Shown here piece by piece: positions 31,280 through 40,343 of a stretch of 64,000 nucleotides of DNA. The notes beneath the pieces were generated by a model. It was not told where the DNA came from and did not search any database. It saw only the letters and a program-made list of their open reading frames with translations. Where the stretch lies: positions 313,926 through 377,925 of the forward strand of contig NZ_KQ474099.1 in assembly GCF_001401755.1 (NCBI RefSeq). Reading direction: 5' to 3'. Origin of the DNA: Aquimarina longa SW024. Lineage in GTDB: Bacteria; Bacteroidota; Bacteroidia; Flavobacteriales; Flavobacteriaceae. Numbering within the stretch: position 1 is the stretch's first letter; the number at the start of each line of letters is the position of its first letter. The position numbers were made by a program, and so were the translations under genes.

Positions 31280-32246
31280 ATCTCTTGCGGATATTAAATA
31301 TAAGTTAAATACATTATCAAGTACAATTGCTCCTAGCAATGTATTAAAAGGAAAAATCATAACATGCCCTAAAGAGAATATAGGTTTTGACAACTTCAAT
31401 TGTCAATTAAGGAATTTAGTAACAGAAAAATTAAATATCAATAAACAAGTCATTAAAACCATTTCTTTAGAAAGCAATTGCAATTGGAGTAAAGGAAGAA
31501 TTTATGAATTTGATATAATTTTTGAAATCCCTTAGACACCTATTTCTTTTACTGGGCAATATCTAGAAATAATATGGCTTCTTACAATAGAAATAAATCC
31601 TGATGAGGAAACCTATGTCTAGAATTCGCTTAGAGCTTTTACAAGGATATAAAATTCAGTAAATTATTCAAAACTCTAAAAGGCAAATTAACCTCAGACT
31701 TCTTACCAGAGGTAAAACCTCAATCTATACAATACACCTTAAGCAATCAAGTTATTGATGTTCCTAATCCATCAAAAGGGCTGTCAGTTTTTGGACTAAT
31801 ACTCTTTGCTATAGTGGGCATTTGTCATTTTATAGGCTAGTTTGGCATACTATCCTATTTGGGATATGATATAATCTAGTTTAAGAATGTTAGGCAATGT
31901 CATTCTGCAAATCACTAGTCCTAATCAAGATACCTTTAATCTGGAAATTCAGATTGAAAAAAATCATAATCGTATAGAATATATACAAATATTCCATACA
32001 ATCAATGAAAAGGTTATTGACAAAAGAGGAACAGATAGCAATATAATTTATACCTCAGAAAAAACGAAATTTAAGACTATAGAATTTAACACCATTAAAA
32101 CTTCTCTAGAATATCCTACTACTTTTCATCCGAGTAATTTTGAACTTAAAAATGCCCAAATATTTTGGAAAGCTCATGTAGCTATTGAATTTGATAATAA
32201 TACTAATTATGAAATCAAAGAAAAATTTATAGTTAAGAATTCTTAA
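31280..32246 (+). pseudogene. Decayed arrestin-like (Spo0M-like) membrane protein
   Basis: One frame from about 31314 reads NVLKGKIITCPKENIGFDNF, LESNCNWSKGRIYEFDIIFE and, beyond a TAG at 31533, PISFTGQYLEIIWLLTIEIN. This pattern resembles the arrestin/Vps26-like sandwich of Spo0M-type proteins. After more stops come a hydrophobic helix (SVFGLILFAIVGICHFIG, near 31780) and a second beta-rich domain, open from an ATG at 31887 to 32246 (119 residues, ending NYEIKEKFIVKNS). I read the last piece as the C-terminus of the same broken gene, though it could still be made as a short protein. The arrestin-like assignment is tentative. Confidence 0.6.
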
Positions 32247-32282
32247 ATAGTTATTAGAATAAAATAAAAAGTATTATTTTTA

Positions 32283-32308
32283 CATAAGTACTTATATAAA
32301 TACTTATG
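32283..32308 (+). promoter_or_regulatory. Candidate MarR operator overlapping the start codon
   Basis: CATAAGTA at 32283-32290 and TACTTATG at 32301-32308 are exact inverted repeats. The ten bases between them continue the symmetry with one mismatched pair, giving a 26-bp near-perfect palindrome. The last three bases are the ATG of the MarR-type gene. This fits autorepression by a dimeric winged-helix protein. Confidence 0.65.
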
Positions 32309-32788
32309 AAAGATAAATTGCAACAGTATGGAGAACTCGGATTAGGATCAAGGTTAAAAAGACTTAGCGATGTAATGATGAGAGAAGTTCAGATTGTATA
32401 TAACACTTTAGGTATTGATTTTGACCCGTATCTATTTCCAATTTTTAAGGTAATTATCGATTTAGAATCAGCTACAACAACAGATATTCAAGAGGCGCTA
32501 CAATACACCCAACCAGCAATTACCCAAGCAGTAAAAAAGTTAATACATAAAAAGCTAGTAATACATAAAATTGATAAAATTGATAAGCGAAAAAAACTTT
32601 TCAGACTTTCCCCAAAAGGAAAAGAAATCCATCAACAAATGCTTCCTCTATGGAATGTAATCGATGAGCAAGTAAAATGGCTAACAGAAGGTAGTGCTTC
32701 AAACCTAACACGCCATCTCACTTACATAGAAAATCAATTAAAAGAAAAATCGCTAAGCAAACGAATACTAGAAAAGTATAACTTATAA
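32306..32788 (+). CDS. MarR-family transcriptional regulator
   Basis: The 160-residue protein has the MarR layout: helical dimerisation segments at both ends and a winged helix in the middle (about 56-110). The recognition region is TTTDIQEALQYTQPAITQAV, followed by the wing KIDKRKKLFRLSPKGKEI. The start codon lies inside a long palindrome that is its likely operator. It is followed after 36 bases by a GNAT acetyltransferase gene, a common pairing in which the regulator controls both genes. The ligand is unknown. Confidence 0.88.
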   Translation: MKDKLQQYGELGLGSRLKRLSDVMMREVQIVYNTLGIDFDPYLFPIFKVIIDLESATTTDIQEALQYTQPAITQAVKKLIHKKLVIHKIDKIDKRKKLFRLSPKGKEIHQQMLPLWNVIDEQVKWLTEGSASNLTRHLTYIENQLKEKSLSKRILEKYNL

Positions 32789-32824
32789 ATCTTTAAAATT
32801 CATATCACAAAATTTAGTTATAAA

Positions 32825-33295
32825 ATGAAAGCTTCTATTATATCCTTCGAACCCAAATACGCCAAAGACTTTGCTAATCTTAATATAGAATGGCTAGAAA
32901 AATATTTTGTAGTAGAACCACACGATGTAGATATACTAGAACGATGTGAAGAAATGATTATCAATAAAGGAGGTTACATCTTTTTTGCTAAAATAAATGA
33001 AGAAATTGTAGGTACTTTTGCTTTAATCAAAATTAAAGATGGTGTTTATGAGTTAGGAAAAATGGGAGTATCCCCAAGGTTTCAAGGTAAGAAAATAGGG
33101 CAGCAACTCATCCAGTTTTGTATTGAATTTGCCACCTCCAAAAAATGGGAAAAATTACTTTTATATTCTAATCATATTTTAGAAAATGCGATTTATATCT
33201 ATACTAAATATGGTTTTAAAGAAATTCCTATAGAAGATACCCCTCTATACAAGCGTAGTACTATTAAAATGGAACTTGTATTACCAAAAAAATAA
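32825..33295 (+). CDS. GNAT-family N-acetyltransferase
   Basis: The 156-residue product has the GNAT fold. The acetyl-CoA site is in motif A, LGKMGVSPRFQGKKIGQQLI (about residues 77-96), where the RFQGKKIG loop binds the pyrophosphate. Motif B follows with KLLLYSNHILENAIYIYTKY and GF. The acceptor substrate cannot be told. It is probably cotranscribed with the upstream MarR-type gene. Confidence 0.9.
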   Translation: MKASIISFEPKYAKDFANLNIEWLEKYFVVEPHDVDILERCEEMIINKGGYIFFAKINEEIVGTFALIKIKDGVYELGKMGVSPRFQGKKIGQQLIQFCIEFATSKKWEKLLLYSNHILENAIYIYTKYGFKEIPIEDTPLYKRSTIKMELVLPKK

Positions 33296-33706
33296 ATACT
33301 CTTTTTTTTAAGATAATTCATTTCAAAATAAAAGGTATTCGCTATATAAATCATTTTTTTTAATATAGCAAAAGAGTCTAACCCCTTTTTACAGAAGGGG
33401 GGAAAACCCCTTTTTTGTAAAATAAAAAATCGCCTCCCAGCACTTAAAAATACCGCAAACTTCCTTATTTTCAACAGTTTTCAATACATCCGTTTTAATA
33501 AAAACACTATACTTTTTTTATAACTACAGAATAATAGTATTTTTAATCGATTAAAAATCTGTAAATTAAACTCATAGAATCAACTAATTAGCTTTTTGGC
33601 ATAAATCAAAATTTCACAAATCTTTTTTAATGTATGTTAAACACTTTAATATTAAATAATTCGATGACAATCGAAAATCTTAACAAACATCTTAATAAAC
33701 CATAAA
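33296..33706. other. Intergenic region after the GNAT gene
   Basis: About 410 bases without a supported gene. It contains a C4/G6-A4-C4 element near 33382-33416, treated as a terminator, and AT-rich DNA leading to the next gene. Confidence 0.45.
33395..33416 (+). terminator. Terminator-like GGGG/CCCC hairpin after the GNAT gene
   Basis: AAGGGG pairs with CCCCTT around a GGAAAA loop at 33395-33412, and the stem is followed by TTTT. It lies about 100 bases after the GNAT stop. A further CCCC lies upstream at 33382-33385, allowing an alternative fold. Confidence 0.5.
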
Positions 33707-34378
33707 ATGAGTAGAAAAACTAACCTTATCGGCTACCCAATTGTAATCATTTTGACTGCAATAATTACGTTCTTAGTCGGGACTTGTAACGATCCCATCA
33801 AACCCCCAATAGATGACGTTCCTAAAGAAATTATTTCTTTTAATGATGCTGTAGAACTATATCAAAGTTATACCAAAAATCGAGCTTGTATAATCGAAAT
33901 TTTTGAAAGTAAAAGAGATAGCACACTAGCCAGTCTTTGTCCATCTGATAGAAAACCTAAAAAGATTCAACCAACACGATCACTTTTCTTAACAAAAGAG
34001 TTCTTAAATGAATATACCTCATATATCGATAAGATAACTTCTGAAAGAAAAATCAAAATCTCTGGATATCGTTTATATCTTGCTAATTACCCAGATAAAG
34101 AAAAATTTGAAGACGGAAAACCAATACCAGACCCTAGACGAAATACCATTTTTATTGCACCAACAATTGCTAGAGGTAATTCTCACTTAGGATTTACAAT
34201 TTTTGATAATGATGATGGAACATTTAAAAAAGTAATCCTCGAAGAAGAATTTAAAAAAGGGATGTTCGGCACTAATCAAGTACCTGAAAAAGCAAATACT
34301 GCAAGTTTCTTTTCATTTATGATGACAAATGGCGGACAAACAAGCACAATTGGCAATGAACTAGGGAGTTATCCATGA
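33707..34378 (+). CDS. Hypothetical membrane-anchored protein
   Basis: I do not recognise this 223-residue protein. Residues 8-26 form a hydrophobic helix followed by Cys27 (FLVGTC), which is lipobox-like but has Thr before the Cys, so it may be a plain membrane anchor. The rest looks like a folded extracytoplasmic domain with three Cys in total. The segments DPRRNTIFIAPTIARGNSHL and FDNDDGTFKKVI suggest a beta-rich core. It is followed at 77 bases by a multi-spanning membrane gene of a signalling cluster. Confidence 0.65.
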   Translation: MSRKTNLIGYPIVIILTAIITFLVGTCNDPIKPPIDDVPKEIISFNDAVELYQSYTKNRACIIEIFESKRDSTLASLCPSDRKPKKIQPTRSLFLTKEFLNEYTSYIDKITSERKIKISGYRLYLANYPDKEKFEDGKPIPDPRRNTIFIAPTIARGNSHLGFTIFDNDDGTFKKVILEEEFKKGMFGTNQVPEKANTASFFSFMMTNGGQTSTIGNELGSYP

Positions 34379-34454
34379 AAAATCAATGCATTTTCAACTT
34401 AATAGCAACAAATAGAACAGTTTGTCTTAAAATTTAAGAAACTAAATAAATAGA

Positions 34455-35105
34455 ATGAGTTTTTTGATTGCCTTAAAGTATATTGGAGTATTAGTAGAGT
34501 TAATTGCTGGTATCATAGGAATACTTTATTTTTATAAGTATAAGTATACTTTATTAAAGTATTTTATATTCATTCATTGGTATATGATTATAAATGAATT
34601 TTTTGGGTTGTTTCTTTCAGATTTTGTTGATTTAGATAATGATATTATTTACAATATATATTGTACAATTAATTTTTCATTTTTTTTCATATTATATCGA
34701 AATTGCATAAAGAATAGTAAAAAGAAAAAAATAATACTCTTTTTTCTTGTAACGTACTTAATTTCAATACTAATAAATAGTTTTTTTGAAAATTATCTAT
34801 ATGAACTTCAAACTATTCCATACATAATTGCAGCAAGTTTTTTAATAATCACAATATTCTTTTATTTCACTGAGATTTTAAATTCAGAAAAAGTATTATT
34901 CGTTAACAAAAACTTATTATTCTGGATAAGTGTAGGTTTGCTATTATATTATATTGGAAATATTCCATTTAGAATTCTAAGAAATTATTATATCAGTTTT
35001 ACAGATTTAACAGTATCATTTCTCGTTGCTTTTACTTTAACAATAATAATGAATACTTGTTTTATTATAGGTTTTATATGGGACAACAACAAACAGCAAT
35101 ATTAA
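34455..35105 (+). CDS. Multi-spanning membrane protein overlapping a histidine kinase gene
   Basis: The 216-residue protein is almost entirely hydrophobic, with about seven predicted helices (for example around 8-26, 38-55, 66-82, 92-110, 121-140, 152-170 and 185-207), rich in Phe, Tyr and Ile. I do not recognise a family. It overlaps the next gene, a histidine kinase with only one membrane helix, by 28 bases. It is therefore likely the sensory or membrane partner of that kinase, which is an inference. Confidence 0.7.
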   Translation: MSFLIALKYIGVLVELIAGIIGILYFYKYKYTLLKYFIFIHWYMIINEFFGLFLSDFVDLDNDIIYNIYCTINFSFFFILYRNCIKNSKKKKIILFFLVTYLISILINSFFENYLYELQTIPYIIAASFLIITIFFYFTEILNSEKVLFVNKNLLFWISVGLLLYYIGNIPFRILRNYYISFTDLTVSFLVAFTLTIIMNTCFIIGFIWDNNKQQY

Positions 35106-35872
35106 TAGCAAGTATAGTTCTTGTCGTAATAATTGTTCTAATGATTACACTTTTTTTTATCTTTCAAAAAAGAAAGAATAGCCTATTGTTGCACCAGAAA
35201 GAAGCAGAAAAAAAATTTGAAACAGCAATTGCAGAGACCCAGATTGAGATTAGAGAAGAGACTTTACGTAACATCAGCTGGGAATTGCATGATAATATTG
35301 GCCAGCTACTCACGTTGGCCAAAATACAAGTAAGTATCGCTAGGGATGATCCTAGCAAACTAAAAGAAGTTACCGAAACTATAACCAAAAGTCTAACAGA
35401 ACTACGATCATTATCAAAACTGATTAACCCAGATGTAATTAAAAGTCTTAGCCTAACAGAAGCGATAACATTAGAGATAGAACGGTTTAATCGTATGCAA
35501 TTTATTGAAGCTTCAATTACAAGCAATAAAGAAATAACACCATTAGATGATAAAGTAGAAATTATAATTTTTAGAATATTACAAGAGTTTTTTAGTAATA
35601 CCATTAAACACTCTAAGGCATCATCCCTAGAAGTTACTGTTCATTATGATGAGGATAAATTAGTGATCCATGCTAAGGATGATGGTATCGGTTTTGATCA
35701 TATAGAATCTCCTAAAAAACGAGGAATCGGTCTAAGTAATATGCAAAATAGAGGTAAATTAATCAATGCAACTATACAATTGGTATCTAAAAAAGGAACA
35801 GGAACAGCAATAACACTAACCTATCCTTATAAAAAAGAAAGTTCACCCCTATTAGAATATGAAGTTGATTAA
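35078..35872 (+). CDS. NarL-type (HisKA_3) sensor histidine kinase
   Basis: From the ATG at 35078 the protein has 264 residues; a longer frame from a TTG at 35057 has less support. One membrane helix spans about 7-28 and is followed by a coiled linker. The dimerisation/phosphoacceptor domain has His71 in ELHDNIGQLL, the HisKA_3 type. The ATPase domain carries the N box FFSNTIKHSKAS and the G1 box KDDGIGFD. There is no obvious periplasmic sensor domain, so sensing may depend on the overlapping membrane gene. A matching response regulator follows at 164 bases. Confidence 0.9.
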   Translation: MGQQQTAILIASIVLVVIIVLMITLFFIFQKRKNSLLLHQKEAEKKFETAIAETQIEIREETLRNISWELHDNIGQLLTLAKIQVSIARDDPSKLKEVTETITKSLTELRSLSKLINPDVIKSLSLTEAITLEIERFNRMQFIEASITSNKEITPLDDKVEIIIFRILQEFFSNTIKHSKASSLEVTVHYDEDKLVIHAKDDGIGFDHIESPKKRGIGLSNMQNRGKLINATIQLVSKKGTGTAITLTYPYKKESSPLLEYEVD

Positions 35873-36036
35873 CTTTGTATAAAAGCTAGTTACAAAAACA
35901 ACACACAATCAGTTATAGGATTATGCAGAAGGAAATATTTTGACAACATACTTATAAAAACTAACTACTACTCTAAAGTATATTAATCAAAATAAAGAGT
36001 TCCGAATGCTCTGATTATAATATAAAAAGTAAACAG

Positions 36037-36675
36037 ATGAAATATTCCATAGTAATCGTAGAAGATCATATTTTACTATCCCAAGCATTGTCAGGGTTAG
36101 TAAATGGGTTTCCTAAATTCAAAGTTTTATATATCTGCAAAAATGGAAAAGAGCTAATCACCAGATTAAAAGATCCAAAAAATATTCCTGATATCGTACT
36201 TATGGATATTAATATGCCTATCATGAATGGAATTGAGACTACAGCAGTTCTAAAAAAGGAATACCCAGATATTAAGGTATTAGCATTATCTGTAGAAGAG
36301 GATGAAAATACTATTATAAAAATGCTAACAGCAGGCGCTAAAGGCTATTTATTAAAAGATACTGAAAAAAGCATCCTAGAAAAAGCCCTCCTACAAGTAC
36401 AAGAAACCGGTTATTATCACACAAGAGATGTAGCTAATTTATTAGTGAAGTCCCTCAATCCTAAAGTAGAGAAAAAAATATTACTTAAAGACCGCGAAAT
36501 AGAATTCATTAAACATGCCTGCACCGAAAAAACATACAAGGAGATCGCTAATGAAATGTGTCTAAGTCCAAAAACAATTGAAGGATACAGAGATTCTATT
36601 TTTGAAAAACTAAATTTAAAAAATAGAACAGGTCTGGTTATCTATGCTATTAAGAGTAAGCTATTTGTTCCTTAA
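36037..36675 (+). CDS. NarL/LuxR-family response regulator
   Basis: The 212-residue protein has a receiver domain (about 1-122) with acidic Glu-Asp at 9-10, the phospho-acceptor Asp57 in VLMDINMP, and Lys107 in KGYLLKD. A LuxR-type helix-turn-helix follows (about 148-205; EIANEMCLSPKTIEGYRDSI). It is encoded just after a HisKA_3 kinase and is its expected partner. Target genes are not evident. Confidence 0.92.
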   Translation: MKYSIVIVEDHILLSQALSGLVNGFPKFKVLYICKNGKELITRLKDPKNIPDIVLMDINMPIMNGIETTAVLKKEYPDIKVLALSVEEDENTIIKMLTAGAKGYLLKDTEKSILEKALLQVQETGYYHTRDVANLLVKSLNPKVEKKILLKDREIEFIKHACTEKTYKEIANEMCLSPKTIEGYRDSIFEKLNLKNRTGLVIYAIKSKLFVP

Positions 36676-36898
36676 TCAGTAAAAATTGTATGATCATATT
36701 CTAAACAAAGATGATCATATGATGTATTTCTTTACTAATTTTTTAAATCATAAAATTATCTTTATTATATATTATAATTACTTTTGGCTCGTTTATTGAT
36801 TAAAGCAAAAAACAGAATCATTATAATTTATGGTTTAATAGCATTTTTTTTAAACAAACTAACCATCTTATAGTACTATAAAAATAGCCTTTATTGTT

Positions 36899-36906
36899 TA
36901 TTTTTG
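36899..36906 (+). promoter_or_regulatory. -7 element upstream of rpoN
   Basis: TATTTTTG at 36899-36906 matches TAnnTTTG, 29 bases before the rpoN ATG. No convincing -33 element is seen. Confidence 0.45.
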
Positions 36907-36934
36907 TATTATAGAAGAATATCGATAATTTTTT

Positions 36935-38395
36935 ATGCTAAAACAACAACTAAATTTTAAGCTTTCTCAGAAACTTTCTCCGCAACAGATCCAGTTGATG
37001 AAGTTGATACAATTGCCTACTCAAGCATTTGAACAACGTTTAAAACAGGAAATGGAAGAAAACCCTGCTCTTGATAGTGGTAAAGATAAAGCGGATGAAT
37101 ATGAGGATACGTTTAGCAATGAAAATACTGCAGATGAAGATTATGGTACTGAAAAAATAGAGGCGGATATTAATGTTGATGAATATCTTAGTGATGATGA
37201 GATTCCTTCATATCGATTAAGTGCTAATAATTATAGTGTCGATGATGAAGAAAAAAATGTCCCTTATGCCTCTGGAACATCATTCCATCAACATTTAATT
37301 AATCAGTTAAACACGTATCGATTTGATGAGGAAGAAAGGGAAATAGCAGAATTTCTTGTAGGAAGTGTCGATGAGAGTGGTTACATAAGAAGATCTCTAT
37401 CAGATATCTTAGATGATCTGGCTTTTACTCAAAACATATATACCACAGAAGAAAAAATAGAAAATGTTTTAACCGTTGTACAACAGTTAGATCCTGCTGG
37501 TATTGGAGCTCGTAGCTTACAAGAATGCCTTTGGATTCAATTAGATCGAAAAGAAATAACTATCCCCATAAAATTAGCTTCACAAATATTAAAAAGAGCA
37601 TTTGACCATTTTAGTAAAAAACATTACGACAAACTTTTACTAAAATTTGAAGTTACCGAAGAACAATTAAAAGAAGCGATTGATGAGATTGAACACCTTA
37701 ATCCTAAACCGGGTGGGGCTTATGCTGGTAATAATCGCTTGATAGAACATGTAGTACCTGATTTTACGATTAGAATTGTAGATGGAGAACTAGAACTAAC
37801 ATTAAATGGTCGTAATGCTCCAGAACTTCATGTTTCGAGAGAGTATAACAATATGCTTCAAGGATATAAAGCAAGTAAAGAAAAATCAAAATCACAAAAA
37901 GATGCAGTCTTATTTATCAAACAAAAATTAGATGCTGCAAAATGGTTTATCGAAGCCATAAAACAAAGGCAACAAACACTTTTTATTACCATGAGTGCCA
38001 TAATGCATTATCAAACAAATTATTTCCTTAGTGGAGATGAACGAAATCTTAAACCAATGATTTTAAAAGATATTGCAGATGAAATTGGAATGGATGTAAG
38101 TACAGTATCCAGAGTAGCAAACAGTAAATATGTCGACACTCCTTATGGGACAAAGCTTATTAAAGATTTCTTTTCTGAATCGATGACCAATGATCAAGGT
38201 GAAGAAGTTTCTACTAGAGAAATAAAAAAGATACTTGAAATAACTATAGGTGAAGAAGATAAGAAAAAACCTCTTACAGATGAAAAACTTGCTAAAATCT
38301 TAAAAGAAAAAGGATATCCTATAGCTAGAAGAACCGTAGCTAAATATAGAGAACAATTAGACATTCCTGTCGCAAGGCTAAGAAAGAAAATTTAA
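36935..38395 (+). CDS. rpoN: RNA polymerase sigma-54 factor
   Basis: Sigma-54 directs RNA polymerase to -24/-12 promoters that need an enhancer-binding ATPase. The 486-residue product has the Gln-rich region I (LKQQLNFKLSQKLSPQQIQL), an acidic region II (about 50-110) and the core-binding domain. The helix-turn-helix is MDVSTVSRVANSKYVDTPYG, and the RpoN box ARRTVAKYRE lies at about 464-473. Its stop overlaps the next gene's ATG. Confidence 0.96.
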   Translation: MLKQQLNFKLSQKLSPQQIQLMKLIQLPTQAFEQRLKQEMEENPALDSGKDKADEYEDTFSNENTADEDYGTEKIEADINVDEYLSDDEIPSYRLSANNYSVDDEEKNVPYASGTSFHQHLINQLNTYRFDEEEREIAEFLVGSVDESGYIRRSLSDILDDLAFTQNIYTTEEKIENVLTVVQQLDPAGIGARSLQECLWIQLDRKEITIPIKLASQILKRAFDHFSKKHYDKLLLKFEVTEEQLKEAIDEIEHLNPKPGGAYAGNNRLIEHVVPDFTIRIVDGELELTLNGRNAPELHVSREYNNMLQGYKASKEKSKSQKDAVLFIKQKLDAAKWFIEAIKQRQQTLFITMSAIMHYQTNYFLSGDERNLKPMILKDIADEIGMDVSTVSRVANSKYVDTPYGTKLIKDFFSESMTNDQGEEVSTREIKKILEITIGEEDKKKPLTDEKLAKILKEKGYPIARRTVAKYREQLDIPVARLRKKI

Positions 38396-39000
38396 TGGAT
38401 TTTTTCCTAAGAAGTATCTCATACATTATACATCCTCTATTGATGCCTCTTACTGGTAGTCTAATTTATTTTTATACCGCTCCTAGATTTATTCCTTATG
38501 AAATTATGACTGGTAAACTATTTGGATTAATTATCCTTACTGTTTTAATACCTATTGTTTTATTTTTTCTTTTAAAAAGTATTGGCGTTATCGATTCGAT
38601 ACATCTAGAAAATGTAAAACAAAGAAAAATTCCTTTGCTGTTACAATCTATCTTACTAATTATAGTCATTAAAATGGTAATTGATGTATCCCATTATCCA
38701 GAACTATACTTTTTCTTTTTAGGAATTCTGTTTTCATCATTAAGTGCTATTTTCATAGCTATGTTTGCTATCAAAGCTAGCTTACATATGATTGCTATTA
38801 GTAGTCTAACCATGTTTATTATTACACTAAGTATTCATTTCAGCCTCAATTTAACCCTATTAATCTCAATATTGATGGTTTTAAATGGCTTAGTTGCTAC
38901 CTCACGACTACATTGTAAAGCACATAGTGGTTTAGAACTTATTTTAGGGTTTTTAATCGGAGTTATTCCTCAACTCACTTTAGCTAACCTTTGGTTATAA
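38395..39000 (+). CDS. PAP2-like integral membrane protein
   Basis: The 201-residue protein has about six membrane helices. The segment ATSRLHCKAHSGLELILGFL (about 168-187) recalls the third motif of PAP2 phosphatases, with Arg and His in place, but the Asp expected after the His is not seen, nor is a clear first motif. It may be a non-catalytic relative. It overlaps the rpoN stop by one base and converges on the PorT-like gene with a six-base overlap. Confidence 0.7.
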   Translation: MDFFLRSISYIIHPLLMPLTGSLIYFYTAPRFIPYEIMTGKLFGLIILTVLIPIVLFFLLKSIGVIDSIHLENVKQRKIPLLLQSILLIIVIKMVIDVSHYPELYFFFLGILFSSLSAIFIAMFAIKASLHMIAISSLTMFIITLSIHFSLNLTLLISILMVLNGLVATSRLHCKAHSGLELILGFLIGVIPQLTLANLWL

Positions 39001-39702
39001 AATATAAAACATTAAACCTATCTTAGCAGTATTCATTCCTACAGCTTCTCCATCTATTATAGCATCATTATTAAATAAAGGATTTAAGCTATAATAAAAA
39101 TAAAAATTAAACGTATTCCAACCAAAAGCAAACGTTGCTCCTACCCTCCATCTGTTTAACTCTCCTATTTTTGTCACTCTTTCTTTATTCCCTGGTTGCT
39201 TAAGATTAGCATTAAAAGAATGTAAGTACCCCATTTTAATACCAGTATAGATCCTATAAAATTTATGAGTTTTTGGAACAGATGTACGCCATCTTAGCTC
39301 AAAAGGAGCTTCTATTAGATGGGTTGTAAATCTATTAACATCATAATCAATACCTCCTAAACTACTAAAAATAGTTTGTCCTGTATCTTGGTTTTTCTTT
39401 ATAAACAGGTTTTGATTATACACATTCAACGAATACCCTACACCAATACCAATAGCGAAATTACGTCTTTTATTAATCGGCATATCTCTTATAAAGCCTA
39501 AATGCATTCCTCCAGAAAACCCAGATTGATTTATGTTTTTCGGTGTATTATGTAATAAATTAAATGTCACACCTATATAGAATTGATCTTCTCGATACAG
39601 AGAATCTACAGCTATTTCGTGATCAGAATCTGTTTTGGTTTCTTGCCCAAAAGAATGGAAAACAAACAAACAACAAATAATAGATGTACATAAATTTTTC
39701 AT
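38995..39702 (-). CDS. PorT-like outer-membrane beta-barrel protein
   Basis: The 235-residue protein has a signal peptide (residues 1-19, ending SFGQ). It also has strands of alternating hydrophobic residues with Gly/aromatic ends (FAIGIGVGYSLNVYN, IEAPFELRWRTSVPKTHKFY, GLMFYIL), the pattern of a small eight-stranded barrel of the PorT family. PorT proper belongs to the type IX secretion system, but many paralogs have other roles. This one sits beside an ExbD/ExbB cluster rather than other T9SS genes. Confidence 0.8.
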   Translation of the reverse strand: MKNLCTSIICCLFVFHSFGQETKTDSDHEIAVDSLYREDQFYIGVTFNLLHNTPKNINQSGFSGGMHLGFIRDMPINKRRNFAIGIGVGYSLNVYNQNLFIKKNQDTGQTIFSSLGGIDYDVNRFTTHLIEAPFELRWRTSVPKTHKFYRIYTGIKMGYLHSFNANLKQPGNKERVTKIGELNRWRVGATFAFGWNTFNFYFYYSLNPLFNNDAIIDGEAVGMNTAKIGLMFYIL

Positions 39703-39774
39703 ATAGGTTACTAAAATAAATCTATTTTCTTTAGAAATACAATAAAGTTTATAAAAACAAATTGAAAATATAAA

Positions 39775-39806
39775 TAAACCCTACCTTATAGTGTAGTAGG
39801 GTTTAT
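39775..39806 (-). terminator. Terminator after the first ExbD pair
   Basis: AAACCCTAC at 39777-39785 pairs with GTAGGGTTT at 39796-39804, flanked by T- and A-rich ends. It lies just beyond the stop at 39837 on the minus strand. Confidence 0.7.
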
Positions 39807-39836
39807 AACTTAAATTTCTATATCTAAAGTTATATA

Positions 39837-40319
39837 CTACTTTAGATTATCTGTAGCACTACCTGTCCTGGTAGTGTAGTTAATCTTTAATGCTTGAATA
39901 TCTCTTAATTCTTTTTTAATATCTCCTACAAGACCCATATTAGTACTACCATCAACTTTTAAAGCTGTTGTAAGAAATGGAATTAATTCTTCTCTTTTAG
40001 AAGCTCTCTCTGCTAAAACGAATGCTTTTATTTCACTCACATCAGCAAATTTATCATTAAGCTGTATTCTTGCCTGATTACCTGCGCTTGCTCTATATCT
40101 AGAGCTAGGCTTGCCTGCATAGATATACATTACCAAATCTTTTTTATCAAGTTTTTCTATTTGATCTGCAACTGGTAATTTATTTTCAATCATCAAAGTA
40201 TTTTGACGCATAACCGTTGCTACCATAAAGAAAAATAATAGCATAAATACAATATCTGGTAATGACGCTGTAGAAATAGCAGGTAATTCTCCTCCTTTTT
40301 TCTTTTTGAATTTAGACAT
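39837..40319 (-). CDS. ExbD/TolR-family protein, duplicate copy A (short)
   Basis: ExbD proteins are the small subunits of proton-driven ExbB-ExbD motors that energise TonB systems. The 160-residue product has one membrane helix (about 21-40) with the essential Asp in SLPDIVFMLLFFFM, then a periplasmic domain ending in TTRTGSATDNLK. It differs from its copy at 41477-41959 by only three residues. It is the last gene of the duplicated pair. Confidence 0.92.
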   Translation of the reverse strand: MSKFKKKKGGELPAISTASLPDIVFMLLFFFMVATVMRQNTLMIENKLPVADQIEKLDKKDLVMYIYAGKPSSRYRASAGNQARIQLNDKFADVSEIKAFVLAERASKREELIPFLTTALKVDGSTNMGLVGDIKKELRDIQALKINYTTRTGSATDNLK

Positions 40320-40343
40320 AAGAATTTTGTTTTATATTATTTT

